Assembly (NCBI GenBank): GCA_016718655.1
Contig: JADKCV010000060.1
Coordinates: 1 to 64,000, forward strand
DNA length: 64,000 nt
Reading direction: 5' to 3'
Origin: Flavobacteriales bacterium
GTDB taxonomy: Bacteria > Bacteroidota > Bacteroidia > Flavobacteriales_F > PHOS-HE28
Shown piece by piece: positions 1-9,196 of the stretch. The translations under genes were made by a program, and so were the position numbers. Under the pieces are notes generated by a model. That model did no database searches and was not told the DNA's origin. It saw only the letters and a program-made list of their open reading frames with translations. The first letter of the stretch is position 1. Every line of letters begins with the position of its first letter.

Positions 1-762
1 GTGGCGACAGTCAATCTACCCAAGACTTTTGGCATGAAGTCGTCGGCCCATGAACCTCGACCATGTACATGTCTCCTGGCCAGCAGTGCAGTCATTAGCG
101 AGACTTGGATCTTTGTTTGCCGCGCTTGGTTAGGGAAGGGCAACACCTCTACCTCCACTCCCTCTCCTCGGAAGGTGCACGGAAGGCCACGAACCAGTCC
201 GACCACCCTGCGCGGCCCACCACTTTCAACTTTACCGCTCGCCCAGATGTATTTGCGCGGTACCTGCAGGTGCGCCGGGCCACGCGCATCGAAGCGTAGC
301 GGTCGGCCCCGTGATGAACTCAAGACGAGCTTGCGTTGTCTGGTTCCGGCGGCACTCCATGAAACTGGTTTCTGTGTTGTGCTGCGTGGTGAAGGTGAGC
401 GCGAGCCCATCGTTCACGCAGAGCATCGAAGGCATCCCGCCGCTGGTAGCCGCTCAGCGCAGCGATCCACCTGAAGTAGAAGCATCGGGACCTGCCTGCC
501 GGAATTGCGGCACGGCTGCAGTCTCCCAAGCGATGGCCTTCGTCCCATCGGTGCAGCGCGCGTCAGCAGCGCGGTGGTCAGGCTTGCTCTGGGTACGCTG
601 AAGCAGGGGATGATCCGCCCTCCACATCCTTCGCTAGCCGCCGATCACCTGCTGTTTACCGGTGATGGGCAGGTCTACCAAATATACAGCAGCGGCTGGC
701 AACAGAACGATAAACAAGCACGAGGATGCGCATTGCCCAAAGATGGGGAATGCGGCTGTTCG
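1..762. other. degenerate stretch without an intact gene
   Basis: No reading frame here looks like a complete protein. On the minus strand a start near 738 opens a hydrophobic signal-like segment (MRILVLV, continuing only after a frame change as FIVLLPAAAVYLVDLP), which suggests the beginning of a secreted protein that soon breaks up. Further fragments in shifted minus-strand frames look protein-like but cannot be joined with confidence. It lies directly downstream of the broken porin-like gene. It could be a decayed gene or poorly resolved sequence at a contig edge. Confidence 0.35.
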
Positions 763-1811
763 TCAGAACGCGAACCGCAGCCCTAATGCTGGCCACCAAG
801 GCGCGGGTAAGCCCACCTGCCGCACTCCCCACGCACCACCAACGCCATCCGACCGATGCCTTCCAGCCACCCCGCTGCCGGCTCAGCTTGTAGCAACAAG
901 CTATCACGTTCAGGGGAGGCTGTCCTATCCTTCGATGGCGATGCGCCTGCTCGTGAAGAAGTCCACCGGCTGTTCACGTGCGTCCTCGCCGAGTGCACGA
1001 CAGACCAGCATACCCGGCTGGATGGTGAGCTTCATGACGGGAAGGGCGGTGCATAGCGCGCCACGACATCATCCGCGCGCCCAGACCAGCGTTTTTCGAA
1101 GTAGGTGCGCCCAACAGTATCATTCAACCCAGTTCAAGTGTAGGTAGCCGTTCTTGTTCTCGTGCACCAGCACGTTGCTGAAGCCAGCGTGCCCGTCCAG
1201 CGTTTGTAGTTGATAGTTCACGCCCGGTAGTAGGTCCTGGTGCCCAAGCTGGTTATCTGGCAGGCAGCGGGCAGGTTGCGGGCACCGACCGATGAAGGAC
1301 CCATCCGAATTCACGGTTCGCGTTGCCGGAGTTGACCTTCGCGCCCACCATGCCGTCGGAGCTGCCGCATCTCCTTGATGAACGCATAGGAGCTGGTGAG
1401 CACCGGGTCGCCCACGCCGCTGTTGCTGCCGAGGTCGCCTTCGATGGTCATATACGGCACCCGTAGCTGCACACCCCAGCGGTCGGTGATGCCGAAGCCG
1501 ATCTCGCATGACTTCAATATTGGGGTGGAGCGCCGCCGATGGCTGAAGGTCATGCAGTGCATAGTGCCGATGCCATACTTCCGTCGTGGTGGAATCGGTG
1601 ACCGTGGGGGGATCTCGACGATCGGTCCGGCCGTGTACACACCGGTATCGCTACCCTGGCCGATGATGGTAAAGGACTGATCGCCGCGCCGACCGTAGTC
1701 GATCAACACGCATCGCATGGCCAGGAACGCAAATGAGCGCGTTCGTAGGAGGTCGCCGAATACCGTGAACACCCTGACAGGCCCGCTACCTTGCACGCAA
1801 CAACGCGTCAC
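763..1811 (-). pseudogene. frameshifted outer-membrane beta-barrel (porin/transporter-like) gene
   Basis: Reading the minus strand and changing frame several times gives barrel-like protein: GFGITDRWGVQLRVPYMTIE and GVGDPVLTSSYAFIKE around 1510-1380, then LLPGVNYQLQ, VLVHENKNGYLHLNW, KLTIQPGMLV near 1040, and an end at LGLRFAF followed by TGA at 763. A terminal phenylalanine is typical of outer-membrane barrels. The pattern of short amphipathic strands resembles the Bacteroidota 'transporter' outer-membrane proteins, but the exact family cannot be named. At least four frame changes are needed, so as written the gene cannot make a protein. Sequencing error is a possible alternative to real decay. 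Confidence 0.4.
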
Positions 1812-1813
1812 CC

Positions 1814-3060
1814 ATGCCCACAGAGCTATGGTGGAAGAGAAGAACGAAGCGATGGACGTCCAACAGCGGCGTCCTGTTCCGCTTCAACCACGATGCGGGA
1901 ACGCCAGGGCCACTGAAGGCCAGGATTTCGAGGCCGAAGTGGCCAAGTTCTGTGGCGCAAGTACGGGCTGGCTGTCAGCAGTGGTGGTACCGCCGTCAAC
2001 ACCATGCTGGCCGCGTGCGGCGTGGGTTACGGCGACGAGGTCATCGTGCCGCCCTTCACCGACATCGCCACCATTGAGGCCGTGCTGCTCGCCGGCGTCC
2101 TGCCGGTTCGCCGAGATCGACGACACGCGTGCATGAGCGCCGAAGGCATCCGCCGTCATCAGCCCGAGACCGCTGTCGTGCTGCTGGTGCAAATGTGCGG
2201 CGCTGCGGCCGACCGGACGGGAATCAAGGCCCTGTGCAAGGAGAAGAACATCCAACTTATCGAGGACAGCGCGCAGGCCCCAAGGCGGCTGCCAAGGAAG
2301 ATACTCGGCACCTTCGGGCGCATGGGCAGCTTCTTAGCGACGACTTTCGAGATCAACACCTGCGGCGAGGGCGGCGTGGTCATCACCGACGACCACCGCC
2401 TGTGAGACCGCGCAGCAGTTCGCCGACCACGGCCACGACCTACACATGGCAACAACCGCGGTATGGAGCAGCATCCATCATGGCACCAACTTCCGCATCG
2501 GCGATCAACGCCGCCTATCGGCCTGGCCCAGACGCGCAAGCTGCCCTACATCATCCTCGCGCAACAGCGCACGCAAGGCCATCATCCAGGAGCGCCCGTC
2601 CAAGACATCCTCGGCCTGTAGTCCCGCCGCCACACTGACGAGGCTGGCGACAGCGCCACCTTTCTTCCACCTGCTGCCCATTGAGTAAGCCGTGGCCCGC
2701 GCCACTGTCAAGCTGTTCCGCCGAGGCCGGTATCCCGCACAGCCATTGGTACGACAACAGGTTCCACATACATCGGGCAGTGGGACCATGAAGAACCTCA
2801 GCATGCCCTGCGGCTCGTCGCCGAGTTGTTCGGCCTCGCAGGACCTTAAGACCATGACCTTCCCGAAGAGCTGACGCCGTCATGCGGCCGCCTCCAAATT
2901 TCGTCTAACATCCGCGTGACGTGGACGGCGGAGAGTTGGTTGCGATGCTTGGGAAGATGGAAGGGCGGTGAGGAAGGCGATGGAGGATGGTGGCGTAGAC
3001 TGGGATAGCTACCGTGAAAGATGTGAAGAGAAGCTACTCGAGATCCCTTCGATTCAGTAA
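1814..3060 (+). pseudogene. kdnA: KdnA-like 8-amino-3,8-dideoxy-manno-octulosonate transaminase, frameshifted
   Basis: A DegT/DnrJ/EryC1-type PLP aminotransferase that would transfer an amino group to 8-oxo-Kdo to give Kdo8N, an LPS core sugar. Pieces in changing frames line up in order with remembered Shewanella KdnA: GVLFRFNHDAG, DFEAEVAKFCGA, MLAACGVGYGDEVIVPPFTD, FAEIDDTRACMSAEGI, QMCGAAADRTGIKALCKEKN, LIEDSAQA, INTCGEGGVVITDD, FADHGHD and finally SNIRVTW. The start ATG at 1814 gives MP-TELW, as expected for the family. The last frame stays open to a TAA at 3058-3060, although family members would end near 2990. At least six frame changes are needed. Its partner kdnB follows 1.4 kb downstream. 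Family identity is fairly secure; whether the damage is biological is not. Confidence 0.68.
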
Positions 3061-3408
3061 GGGTAGCGGATTGATCATTTCCGAACCGGGATGTGTATCT
3101 CGGACTTATGAGTCGCTACGTTCAAAGGAGCACGGCGTAAATTTTAGGTTTGCTGGCACGAATGGCACTTTATCATCGGTGGAAGTAACATCGGTTGGCG
3201 CCAGACTTGGTGAAACGCTCGTGATTGGATCCTCCCGAAAGCAGGATGTTGTAAAGGCGTACAACGTTTCCGACGAGGTGGTTGATGAATACGTTGAATT
3301 ATACCTGTATGTGGACGAGGCTTGGGCAGAGAGTTTGAATTCAATGATTCTCTGGTTCTGCGCAAAGTGGTGCTGCAGGTCATATCGGTAGTCCATGTCC
3401 ATAGTTAA
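3014..3408 (+). CDS. unrecognised small protein, probably one frameshift
   Basis: I do not recognise this protein. One frame gives plausible protein from about 3070 (NFRFAGTNG, SSVEVTSVGARLGETLVIG, VSDEVVDEYVELYLYVDEAW), and near 3320 a shift into the next frame gives a more natural ending, EFEFNDSLVLRKVVLQVISV, stopping at TAA 3406-3408. The stretch is clearly more AT-rich than the genes around it, which suggests separate origin. It overlaps the end of the kdnA remnant and sits between kdnA and the IS200-like element. It could also be non-coding insertion sequence. Confidence 0.35.
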
Positions 3409-3537
3409 GGCTAGTTCAAAGGGCGTTCCGGCGCTCAAATGCGCACCGTCGGGCTATTCGCTGCAAGTCCGCACTCGTCGCCCCGGCATAGGTCGGGGTT
3501 CTCGCTTGCGGGCTTTCCGCTGCTATCCCTAACGCGG

Positions 3538-3613
3538 AACACCGGCTGCGACCCTTCGGGGTCGTGGTCGCTCTTTGCGTTTCTGGATCAGGCTGTGACC
3601 TTCGGGGTCATTC
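3538..3613 (+). repeat. REP-like palindromic unit, copy 1
   Basis: The unit begins AACACCGGCTGCGAC, has a first hairpin (CGACCCTTCGGGGTCG) and ends with a second hairpin TGACCTTCGGGGTCATTC. Two other copies, at 3658-3745 on the minus strand and 4224-4303, share the same head and order of hairpins. They bracket the IS200-like transposase gene. Confidence 0.65.
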
Positions 3614-3657
3614 CACGATCGCAGTGTGCGCCACAGAAGGCGTTCACGGAAGCAGGC

Positions 3658-3745
3658 ATTCTGACCCCGAAGGTCACAGCATCTAGCCCGAAGGGCGTTG
3701 GGCGCGATCTGCATTTCGACCCCGGAGGGGGTCGCAGCCGGTGTT
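3658..3745 (-). repeat. REP-like palindromic unit, copy 2 (inverted)
   Basis: On the minus strand it starts AACACCGGCTGCGACCCC, forms a CGACCCC/GGGGTCG hairpin, contains GGGCTAGATGCTGTGACC and ends CTTCGGGGTCAGAAT. It is inverted relative to copies 1 and 3. The transposase reading frame runs into it, the codons MNTGCD lying in the head sequence and the stop at 3683 inside the unit. Confidence 0.65.
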
Positions 3746-4191
3746 CATCATCAACAGGTATTTGGGGTCGAATTCCACACCCGCAACATTCAAGAATTCG
3801 ACGTATTCCTCCTTGAAGGTCTTCTTCTCATGATGTTCCTCTTGCCGGGCGATGTAATCCTTGATCGCGTCCCGTTCCCGCCAGCCCACCGAGAAGATGC
3901 CACAACCTTCCTGCCACTGGAGTGTTGAAGGCCGTAGTGTGGGCGAATATGCTCGGTCGACGCCTTTTTCAATTCCCGGACCACTTCAGGTATCCGCATC
4001 GTTGGTCTTAGGTCGAACAGAAGGTGAACATGATCCACCCAACCCCCCACGCCGTGTGGTACCCGCCAAGGCCGCGGATGGTGCCGCCCATGTATTCCCA
4101 AAGCTGTGGTCGCCAGGACTTGTCCAAGCAGGCCACCCGGTTCTTGGTGCCGAACACCAAGGTGGTAATGCAACTTGAAATAGGTGGACAT
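3683..4191 (-). mobile_element. IS200/IS605-type (REP-associated-like) Y1 transposase, frameshifted
   Basis: A single-strand transposase of the HUH Y1 family. The minus strand starts MSTYFKLHYHLV; the HUH metal-binding motif appears as VDHVHLLFDL near 4030, followed by RIPEVVRELKKASTEHIRPH. The C-terminal part, in another frame from 3889, has DAIKDYIARQEEHHEKKTF, in which the tyrosine is the expected nucleophile, then EEYVEFLNVAGVEFDPKYLL. Frame changes near 4130-4100 and 3950-3900 break it. Length of about 150 residues fits TnpA. The flanking palindromic units (3538-3745 and 4224-4303) are its probable recognition ends or associated REP sequences. The element separates kdnA from kdnB. Confidence 0.75.
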
Positions 4192-4223
4192 GGGGCAAGA
4201 CGTTAGGTGACAAGGTGAATTTA

Positions 4224-4303
4224 AACACTGGCTGCGACTCCGGGGGTCGATGTTGCACGGGGCATCCTCGAGCTAGATGCTGTGGCCCCTCCGGAGTCAT
4301 TCT
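4224..4303 (+). repeat. REP-like palindromic unit, copy 3
   Basis: Starts AACACTGGCTGCGACTCC, has a CGACTCCGGGGGTCG hairpin, an AGCTAGATGCTGTGGCC segment matching copy 2, and ends CCCTCCGGAGTCATTC. It is diverged from copies 1 and 2 but keeps both hairpins by compensating changes, which suggests that structure is under selection. It lies just upstream of the transposase start. Confidence 0.6.
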
Positions 4304-4422
4304 AAGCATCCGCTAACCTCCCTTCCTTTGCACCACACCTCGGGCGTTGTCGATCATCTCTCATCATCTGATCGACCGATCTTCCACCTCCGCCAAGGCT
4401 ATGGCGGAAACATCCGATCCTC

Positions 4423-5514
4423 ATGAACCTCTTCCGCAATTTCAAGTCCGTCACCAAGACCTGCTACGGCCGGGGCAGCTTCGGCAAGTTCGGCGAGATC
4501 CTCGAACCACACCGCAACGCCGCCCCGGGTCAAGCCCGGGGTGGGTTCATGGTCTTCCTGGTGGACCACTACTTCCAAGGCAACGAGGCCTTCCCGCATC
4601 CCGAAGCAGGCAGGTGACGAGATCATCTTCTGCAGACACCGCCAGGAACCCACCACCGAACAGATCGACGGCCTGCGCGACGACATCCTCGCGCGCCGCG
4701 GTTGCCCGCTGGGCTGGTCGGCATTGGCGGCGGCAACGTGATGGACGTGGCGAAAGCGCTCTCGCTGATGCTCACGAACGAAGGCAGCAGCGTGCAATAC
4801 CAAGGCCTCAACCTGATCAAGAAGCCCGGCATCTACCACTGCGGCGTGCCCACCATCAGCGGAACGGGCGCGGAGGTGAGCATGACGGCCGTGCTCACCG
4901 GTCCCGTGAAGAAGCTGGGACTCAAGTGCGACTGGACCGTCTTCGACCAGATCGTGCTGGACCCGGACCTGATCGCCAGCGTGCCCACGGATCAGTGGTT
5001 CTACACCGGCATGGACACCTACATCCACAGCGTGGAGGCCATCACGGGTACCAAGAAGAACACCTTCGCCGAGGCCTACAGCGAGAAGAGCCTGGAGATG
5101 TGCCGCGAGGTCTACCTGCGCATGGACCGCAGCGATCCCAAGAGCGACGAGTTCCTGATGGTGGCCAGCTACATGGGGGGCCTCAGCCTCACCTACAGCG
5201 AAGTGGGGGTGTGCCACGCACTGAGCTACGGCCTGGGGAAGGTGCTGGAGATGCACCACTGCATCGCCAACTGCATCGCCTTCGACAAGTTGGAGGATGT
5301 CTACGGCGACTACGTGCAGGAGTTCAAGGGCATGGTGAAGCACAACAAGGTCAACATCCCCCAAGGCCTCGCGAAGGACTGGAGCGAGGAGACCATCAGC
5401 GCCATGGCCGAGGTGGCCTACAACCTGCCGCACATGTGGGACCACGCCTTCGGTCCGGATTGGCAGCAGGTGCTGGACCGGGAACGGATCAAGGGGTGGT
5501 ATAGGAGGATGTGA
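4423..5514 (+). pseudogene. kdnB: KdnB-like Kdo 8-oxidase (iron-containing alcohol dehydrogenase family), frameshifted N-terminus
   Basis: Oxidises C8 of Kdo so that KdnA can aminate it. From 4702 to the stop the frame is intact (about 270 residues) and closely resembles remembered Shewanella KdnB: GIGGGNVMDVAKALSLMLTN, VPTISGTGAEVSMTAVLTGP, TDQWFYTGMDTYIHSVEA and GVCHALSYGLGKVLEMHHCI, with the histidines expected to hold the metal. The N-terminus begins MNLFRNFKSVTK at 4423 but needs frame changes near 4600, 4640 and 4705. A perfect CCCCGGG/CCCGGGG hairpin at 4523-4541 is embedded in the N-terminal coding region. A CCTTTGC promoter-like sequence lies near 4325. Confidence 0.78.
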
Positions 5515-5588
5515 GGTCGATCAGAGGATCAGCGAATGGTGACCCGAGGCGTCGACCCCACCGGGTCGACGTGCAGGTTGCCGTTGGG

Positions 5589-5930
5589 TCACCCCAGGAA
5601 GCCCCCATCCACCACCAACATCCTCACCGGCCCATTCGTCCGCGAGCGATGCGAGCTGAGCCCGTCACTCACATGGTAGGACATGCCTGCAGCGAGTACG
5701 TTCACCGTACCATCCTCGTGTTCGTTGATCAATTCGCCTTCGAGCACGAAGACCAAGTGGCCGAGCGGGCACCAATGGTCGGCGAGGTAGTTGGCTGAAT
5801 ACTCCACCATGCGGATGCGGAGGCCTTCGTGCTGAACAATGCGCATGACCGCATGGCCGGTGGTTCCGTTCACCGTGATGGTCGGGAGGCTGGACCAATC
5901 GATGGTCTCGAAGGGGATACGCAGGCTCAT
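5589..5930 (-). CDS. small cupin-fold protein (DHCW-motif type)
   Basis: A single-domain cupin of 113 residues. The conserved core is visible as YLADHWCPLGHLVFVLEGEL, followed by a second cupin strand set with GMSYHVSDGLSSHRS and VDGGFLG at the end. The histidines of GHL and YHV, with the DHWC motif, are likely metal ligands. Such small cupins are usually annotated only by fold, so no substrate is claimed. It is intact, lies convergent to kdnB and directly downstream of the DUF5723-like gene on the same strand (10-bp gap), and may be co-transcribed with it. Confidence 0.75.
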   Translation of the reverse strand: MSLRIPFETIDWSSLPTITVNGTTGHAVMRIVQHEGLRIRMVEYSANYLADHWCPLGHLVFVLEGELINEHEDGTVNVLAAGMSYHVSDGLSSHRSRTNGPVRMLVVDGGFLG

Positions 5931-5939
5931 GGATGTTGG

Positions 5940-7405
5940 CTAGATGCGGAAGCGAAGAAAACCCAGGCTGAGTGAGAGGGTAGGGTTGCGTTGGGAGAAA
6001 TAGGTGATCATATCGCGTGAAGCGATCCCTGCCTCCCACGTTCCTGCGCCTGCAATGAACGTGACACCGACCGGGAGTTTGGTGTCGGCGTTCCCGCCGG
6101 TCATCAAGCCAGCGCTGAGTTGCAACCATGGGATTGGGCGCACATCACCGCCAAACCAACGGCCACGGTCCGCAAACTACCCGGTTGGTCGTTCATCGGT
6201 ATGATGCATCAATCCCACTTCCACGGTCTCACCGAACAAACGACCCACCCCAGGCGCGTATTCGTTGGCAAGGGCACCACCCGTTCGCCTCCGGACGACC
6301 ACTCGAGAAAGCCGCTGTTCGTGGCGAAATCGTCCAGGCCTTCCACGAAGTTGTAGTTGTCCAATCCATCTGTCGCAAGGTCCACCAATGAACCGTCCGT
6401 GGCCTTGAACACATTGCCGGTCCATTTGATGGAACCCAGGTTGGTGACCGCCACACCCAGTTTCCATACGTCCTTCACGATCAAGCCAAGTCCGATGTCC
6501 ATCCCGAAGCCTCGGCCTGTGGGACGTGGAAATGCAAGAGATCCGGCAGAAAGCCGCGAGCCGGGGACTCTGGAGCCCGTCGTGTAGTCCAATTGGAAGT
6601 CCTCCGAAAGTGACGTGAAGCCGGTCAATTCACCATCCTCCGCACGAATGTCCACGATACCGATGCCTACCAGGTGTTTCAGACCGATCCCCCCGTACAA
6701 CTCCACGGCTTCATTGCGTATGAGGTGGCGTCCATAGGAGAAGTTGTATTCCCGGTACCACGTGAGCTCTATGTTCGATCCATCCAACACGCGGCCCAGC
6801 AATTGAGGTTCACTGGCGATACCCAACACGACCAACGCGAGTGAATCCTCGGACATGGTAGCGTAGTTCGTCACCGTATCCCCCGTGGCCAACACCAACA
6901 GGTCGAAGTAATCGGATCGGAATCCTTCGAACGCGAGCTCCGCGGCCACTGGACCGAATCGACTCGAGATCCGCGCGTGGTCCCTGATCTGAAAGGCGAA
7001 TCCACCGGCGTTGGGAGTGGTGAAGGCCGCGCCGACCAACATCACATTGACATCTGCGATCGCACCTGCGTTGGTGAAGATCCGTGCTGCTTCCTCCTTC
7101 TGGTCCGTGGTGAACCGGAAGTTCGCGTCCAACACCCGATCGCGCATGTCATCTCGTGTCAACGCATCGGAGTACAACGAATAACTCCCCTCGGCAACGC
7201 CAACGGCCACCTGCTTGTCCGTATGGCGCCATGTCCATCCCAGGTTCGCAGGATTGATCCCGATGGCCTGGTAGTCGGTCACGAAGGTGGTCGCTGCCGC
7301 GCGGCCTGTGGTGTTGAACACGCTCAGCTCCGTTTGCGCATGGACCGCACCGAGCGGAGCGAAAAGAGCAATGCTCAGGATCCGGGATCTACTCATTAGG
7401 CGCAT
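5940..7405 (-). pseudogene. DUF5723-type outer-membrane protein with one frameshift near the C-terminus
   Basis: A secreted beta-barrel-like protein: signal peptide ILSIALFAPLGAVHAQ, then FNTTGRAAATTFVTDYQAIGINPANLGW, a start very characteristic of the Bacteroidota DUF5723/PorV-like conserved outer-membrane family. The frame is clean from 7405 to about 6240, then must shift to continue with VEVGLMHHTDE and, from 6143, AGLMTGGNADTKLPVGVTFI to the end FLRFRI at 5940. Function in this family is unknown. A single nucleotide error would explain the break, so it may be a functional gene in the organism. Confidence 0.65.
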
Positions 7406-7461
7406 AGGTCGTTGCTCTTGGGCAACTCCAAGGTACGCTCATCGGAGTTCCGTGCCGAAAC

Positions 7462-7999
7462 TCATTCAGCCACCTCCAACTTCACGATCCGCGGCGGATC
7501 ATCCGTGCCGTCCGCGTAGAGGTAGGTGGCGCGCACCATCAGACCATCCTTGAAGGCTACACGCGGCTCGAACTGGTTGTAGAAGCCAGCCATCGAGGCA
7601 TCCCAGTAATAGCCGAACCAGATGCTGTCGCCGACATAGAAGCGTTCATAGGTGCGGTACTCCTGCTTCTTGCTGTTGGCGGTCCGCACGCGTTCGGTGC
7701 CGTAGCTCTGGATCGGTCCTTCAACCACACGCGCTTCCCCGTTCTTGATCGCTTTCATCAACCGCCAGTGGTCCACGCTCATCAAGCCGACACCCACGAT
7801 GGCCATGATGGTCCCGAAGATGATGAGGACCTTGGCGGTGCTCCAACCATGGCGCTGGGGTGTAACGCCATCTCCCTGTCCTTGGCGCGCTGCACCAACC
7901 ACAGCACGATCCGGTAGCGATCACACCAGCACTGAGCAGGGCCCACGCTGTGGAGAATGGAGGCTGTTCTGCGAGGTCGAATGCGGTGCGGTAGTTCAT
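7462..7999 (-). pseudogene. small membrane protein (DUF3592-like), frameshifted near the N-terminus
   Basis: The likely start is ATG at 7997-7999 (MNYRTAFDLAEQPPFSTAWA) followed by a first membrane segment WALLSAGVIAT; the frame shifts near 7910-7920 and continues in the frame with TAKVLIIFGTIMAIVGVGLM, a second membrane segment. The C-terminal two-thirds, AIKNGEARVVEGPIQSYGTE and ERFYVGDSIWFGYYWD, resembles the soluble domain of DUF3592-like proteins. No enzymatic motif is visible. It is downstream of the CsgG-like lipoprotein gene with only 4 bp between them, so the two are probably one operon. Confidence 0.55.
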
Positions 8000-8003
8000 C
8001 GTG

Positions 8004-9140
8004 TCAGCGTCCGTGCGGGTCGAATCCTGCCACACGCGCAGCGGCCCGCTCGGCTGAGCGTTCCAACAACTGTGCACGGGTGGAGCCCCGTTCCAGATCG
8101 GTCTTGTTCACACGCACGACCTCCGATAGGTGGACCTGGCCGGTGAAGGCATCGATGACCTGTACCTGCACTTCGATCTGGCGTGTCAACACGTCATCGA
8201 ACCGTAGGACCTTTCCGGTGAGCACGTAACGGGCCCCGATGAGGCGGCCGGCTTCCGCACTGTACCGGTCATCGTACACACCGCTCATCTGCTTGCGTTG
8301 TTGTTCCAGAAGCTCTTCGGTATTGTCCCGGTCCACAAGTACGATCAAGGGGTCCTTCAATGCGAGGATGGCCTGTTTGATGTTGGCGGCCAGTTGGATC
8401 TCCAAGGGTGCCCCGCCGAGGACACCGGATAGTTCGTTGGTATAAAGTTGCCCGTTGAACAAGGGCACGTAGGCCAACGGGACCACGGCTTGTTCCCTGC
8501 ACTGCTCTTGCAAGGACCAAGCGTCCTTGTAGGTGGCATCCCTACCGGTCACCTGACTGAACAGCCGATGTGCATCGCGCCATAGTTCCAGACCCATCGC
8601 TTTCCGTCCTTGCTGGTACCAGGGTTCAATGGTGGCGATGCGCTGCACATACGCAGCCTCTTTGAGGTCGGGGACCAATGCCAGTGCGCGATCCGCCGCG
8701 GTCAGTGCATCGTCATAGCGTTCCGATCGCAGGGCCTCCTTGGCAGATGCCAAAGCGTTCTCAGCGGTGTGTTCGACCGCTCGCTGCCGGTCAACGGCCA
8801 AGGTGGGCGACCAGTGTAGCTCGATCCGATGGCGTAACTGGTGGGTGTGGTATGCCTCCACCTGTTCACGAGCACGATCGCCTGCAGCAAGGTCGTTCAT
8901 CAGGTAGTGTCCGCTGGCTTCGGCCTGCAAACGGTCCGAGATGGCTTGTGCAGTGCGTTTCATGCCCACGTGTGCTTCGACGCTTCGCTCCTTGCGGGCA
9001 TAGTGCTCGGAATAGAGCGCATGGGCCTCCGCATACATCCCTTCCCGTTCGTAGATGGCCCCTCGTTCCAGCACCTTCCGTTCCCCACTGCAAGCAGCGA
9101 GCAAGGTCCAGAAGAGGAGGAGCTTGGTGGGGCGCATCAT
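8004..9140 (-). CDS. CsgG-like lipoprotein with helical-repeat N-terminus
   Basis: About 378 residues. The start at MMRPTKLLLF (9140 or 9137) is chosen because it gives a lipoprotein signal with lipobox LLAAC; a longer open frame upstream overlaps the divergent gene and has no signal. The middle is helical with a TPR-like pair (AKEALRSERYDDALTAADRALA). The last third, PLIVLVDRDNTEELLEQQR, AEAGRLIGARYVLTGKVLRF and RQIEVQVQVIDAFTGQVHLS, resembles the CsgG/FlgO-type fold used in outer-membrane assembly. Divergent from the FecCD gene. The exact role is unknown; surface export or cell-envelope assembly is an inference. Confidence 0.7.
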   Translation of the reverse strand: MMRPTKLLLFWTLLAACSGERKVLERGAIYEREGMYAEAHALYSEHYARKERSVEAHVGMKRTAQAISDRLQAEASGHYLMNDLAAGDRAREQVEAYHTHQLRHRIELHWSPTLAVDRQRAVEHTAENALASAKEALRSERYDDALTAADRALALVPDLKEAAYVQRIATIEPWYQQGRKAMGLELWRDAHRLFSQVTGRDATYKDAWSLQEQCREQAVVPLAYVPLFNGQLYTNELSGVLGGAPLEIQLAANIKQAILALKDPLIVLVDRDNTEELLEQQRKQMSGVYDDRYSAEAGRLIGARYVLTGKVLRFDDVLTRQIEVQVQVIDAFTGQVHLSEVVRVNKTDLERGSTRAQLLERSAERAAARVAGFDPHGR

Positions 9141-9188
9141 CGTGGGCGGTCCGCAAAGGTCGTTCCATGGCAGCGTTCGTGGTGCTCG

Positions 9189-9196
9189 TAAGTTTG
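9189..9196 (+). promoter_or_regulatory. TAnnTTTG promoter element (TAAGTTTG)
   Basis: Matches the Bacteroidota -7 consensus and ends only 5 bases before the ATG at 9202, so the transcript of the FecCD operon would be leaderless or nearly so. Confidence 0.5.

Noticed and set aside
4399..5445. 348-codon minus-strand open frame opposite kdnB
   Set aside because: Shadow with the same histidine/valine bias; the plus strand carries the conserved KdnB sequence.
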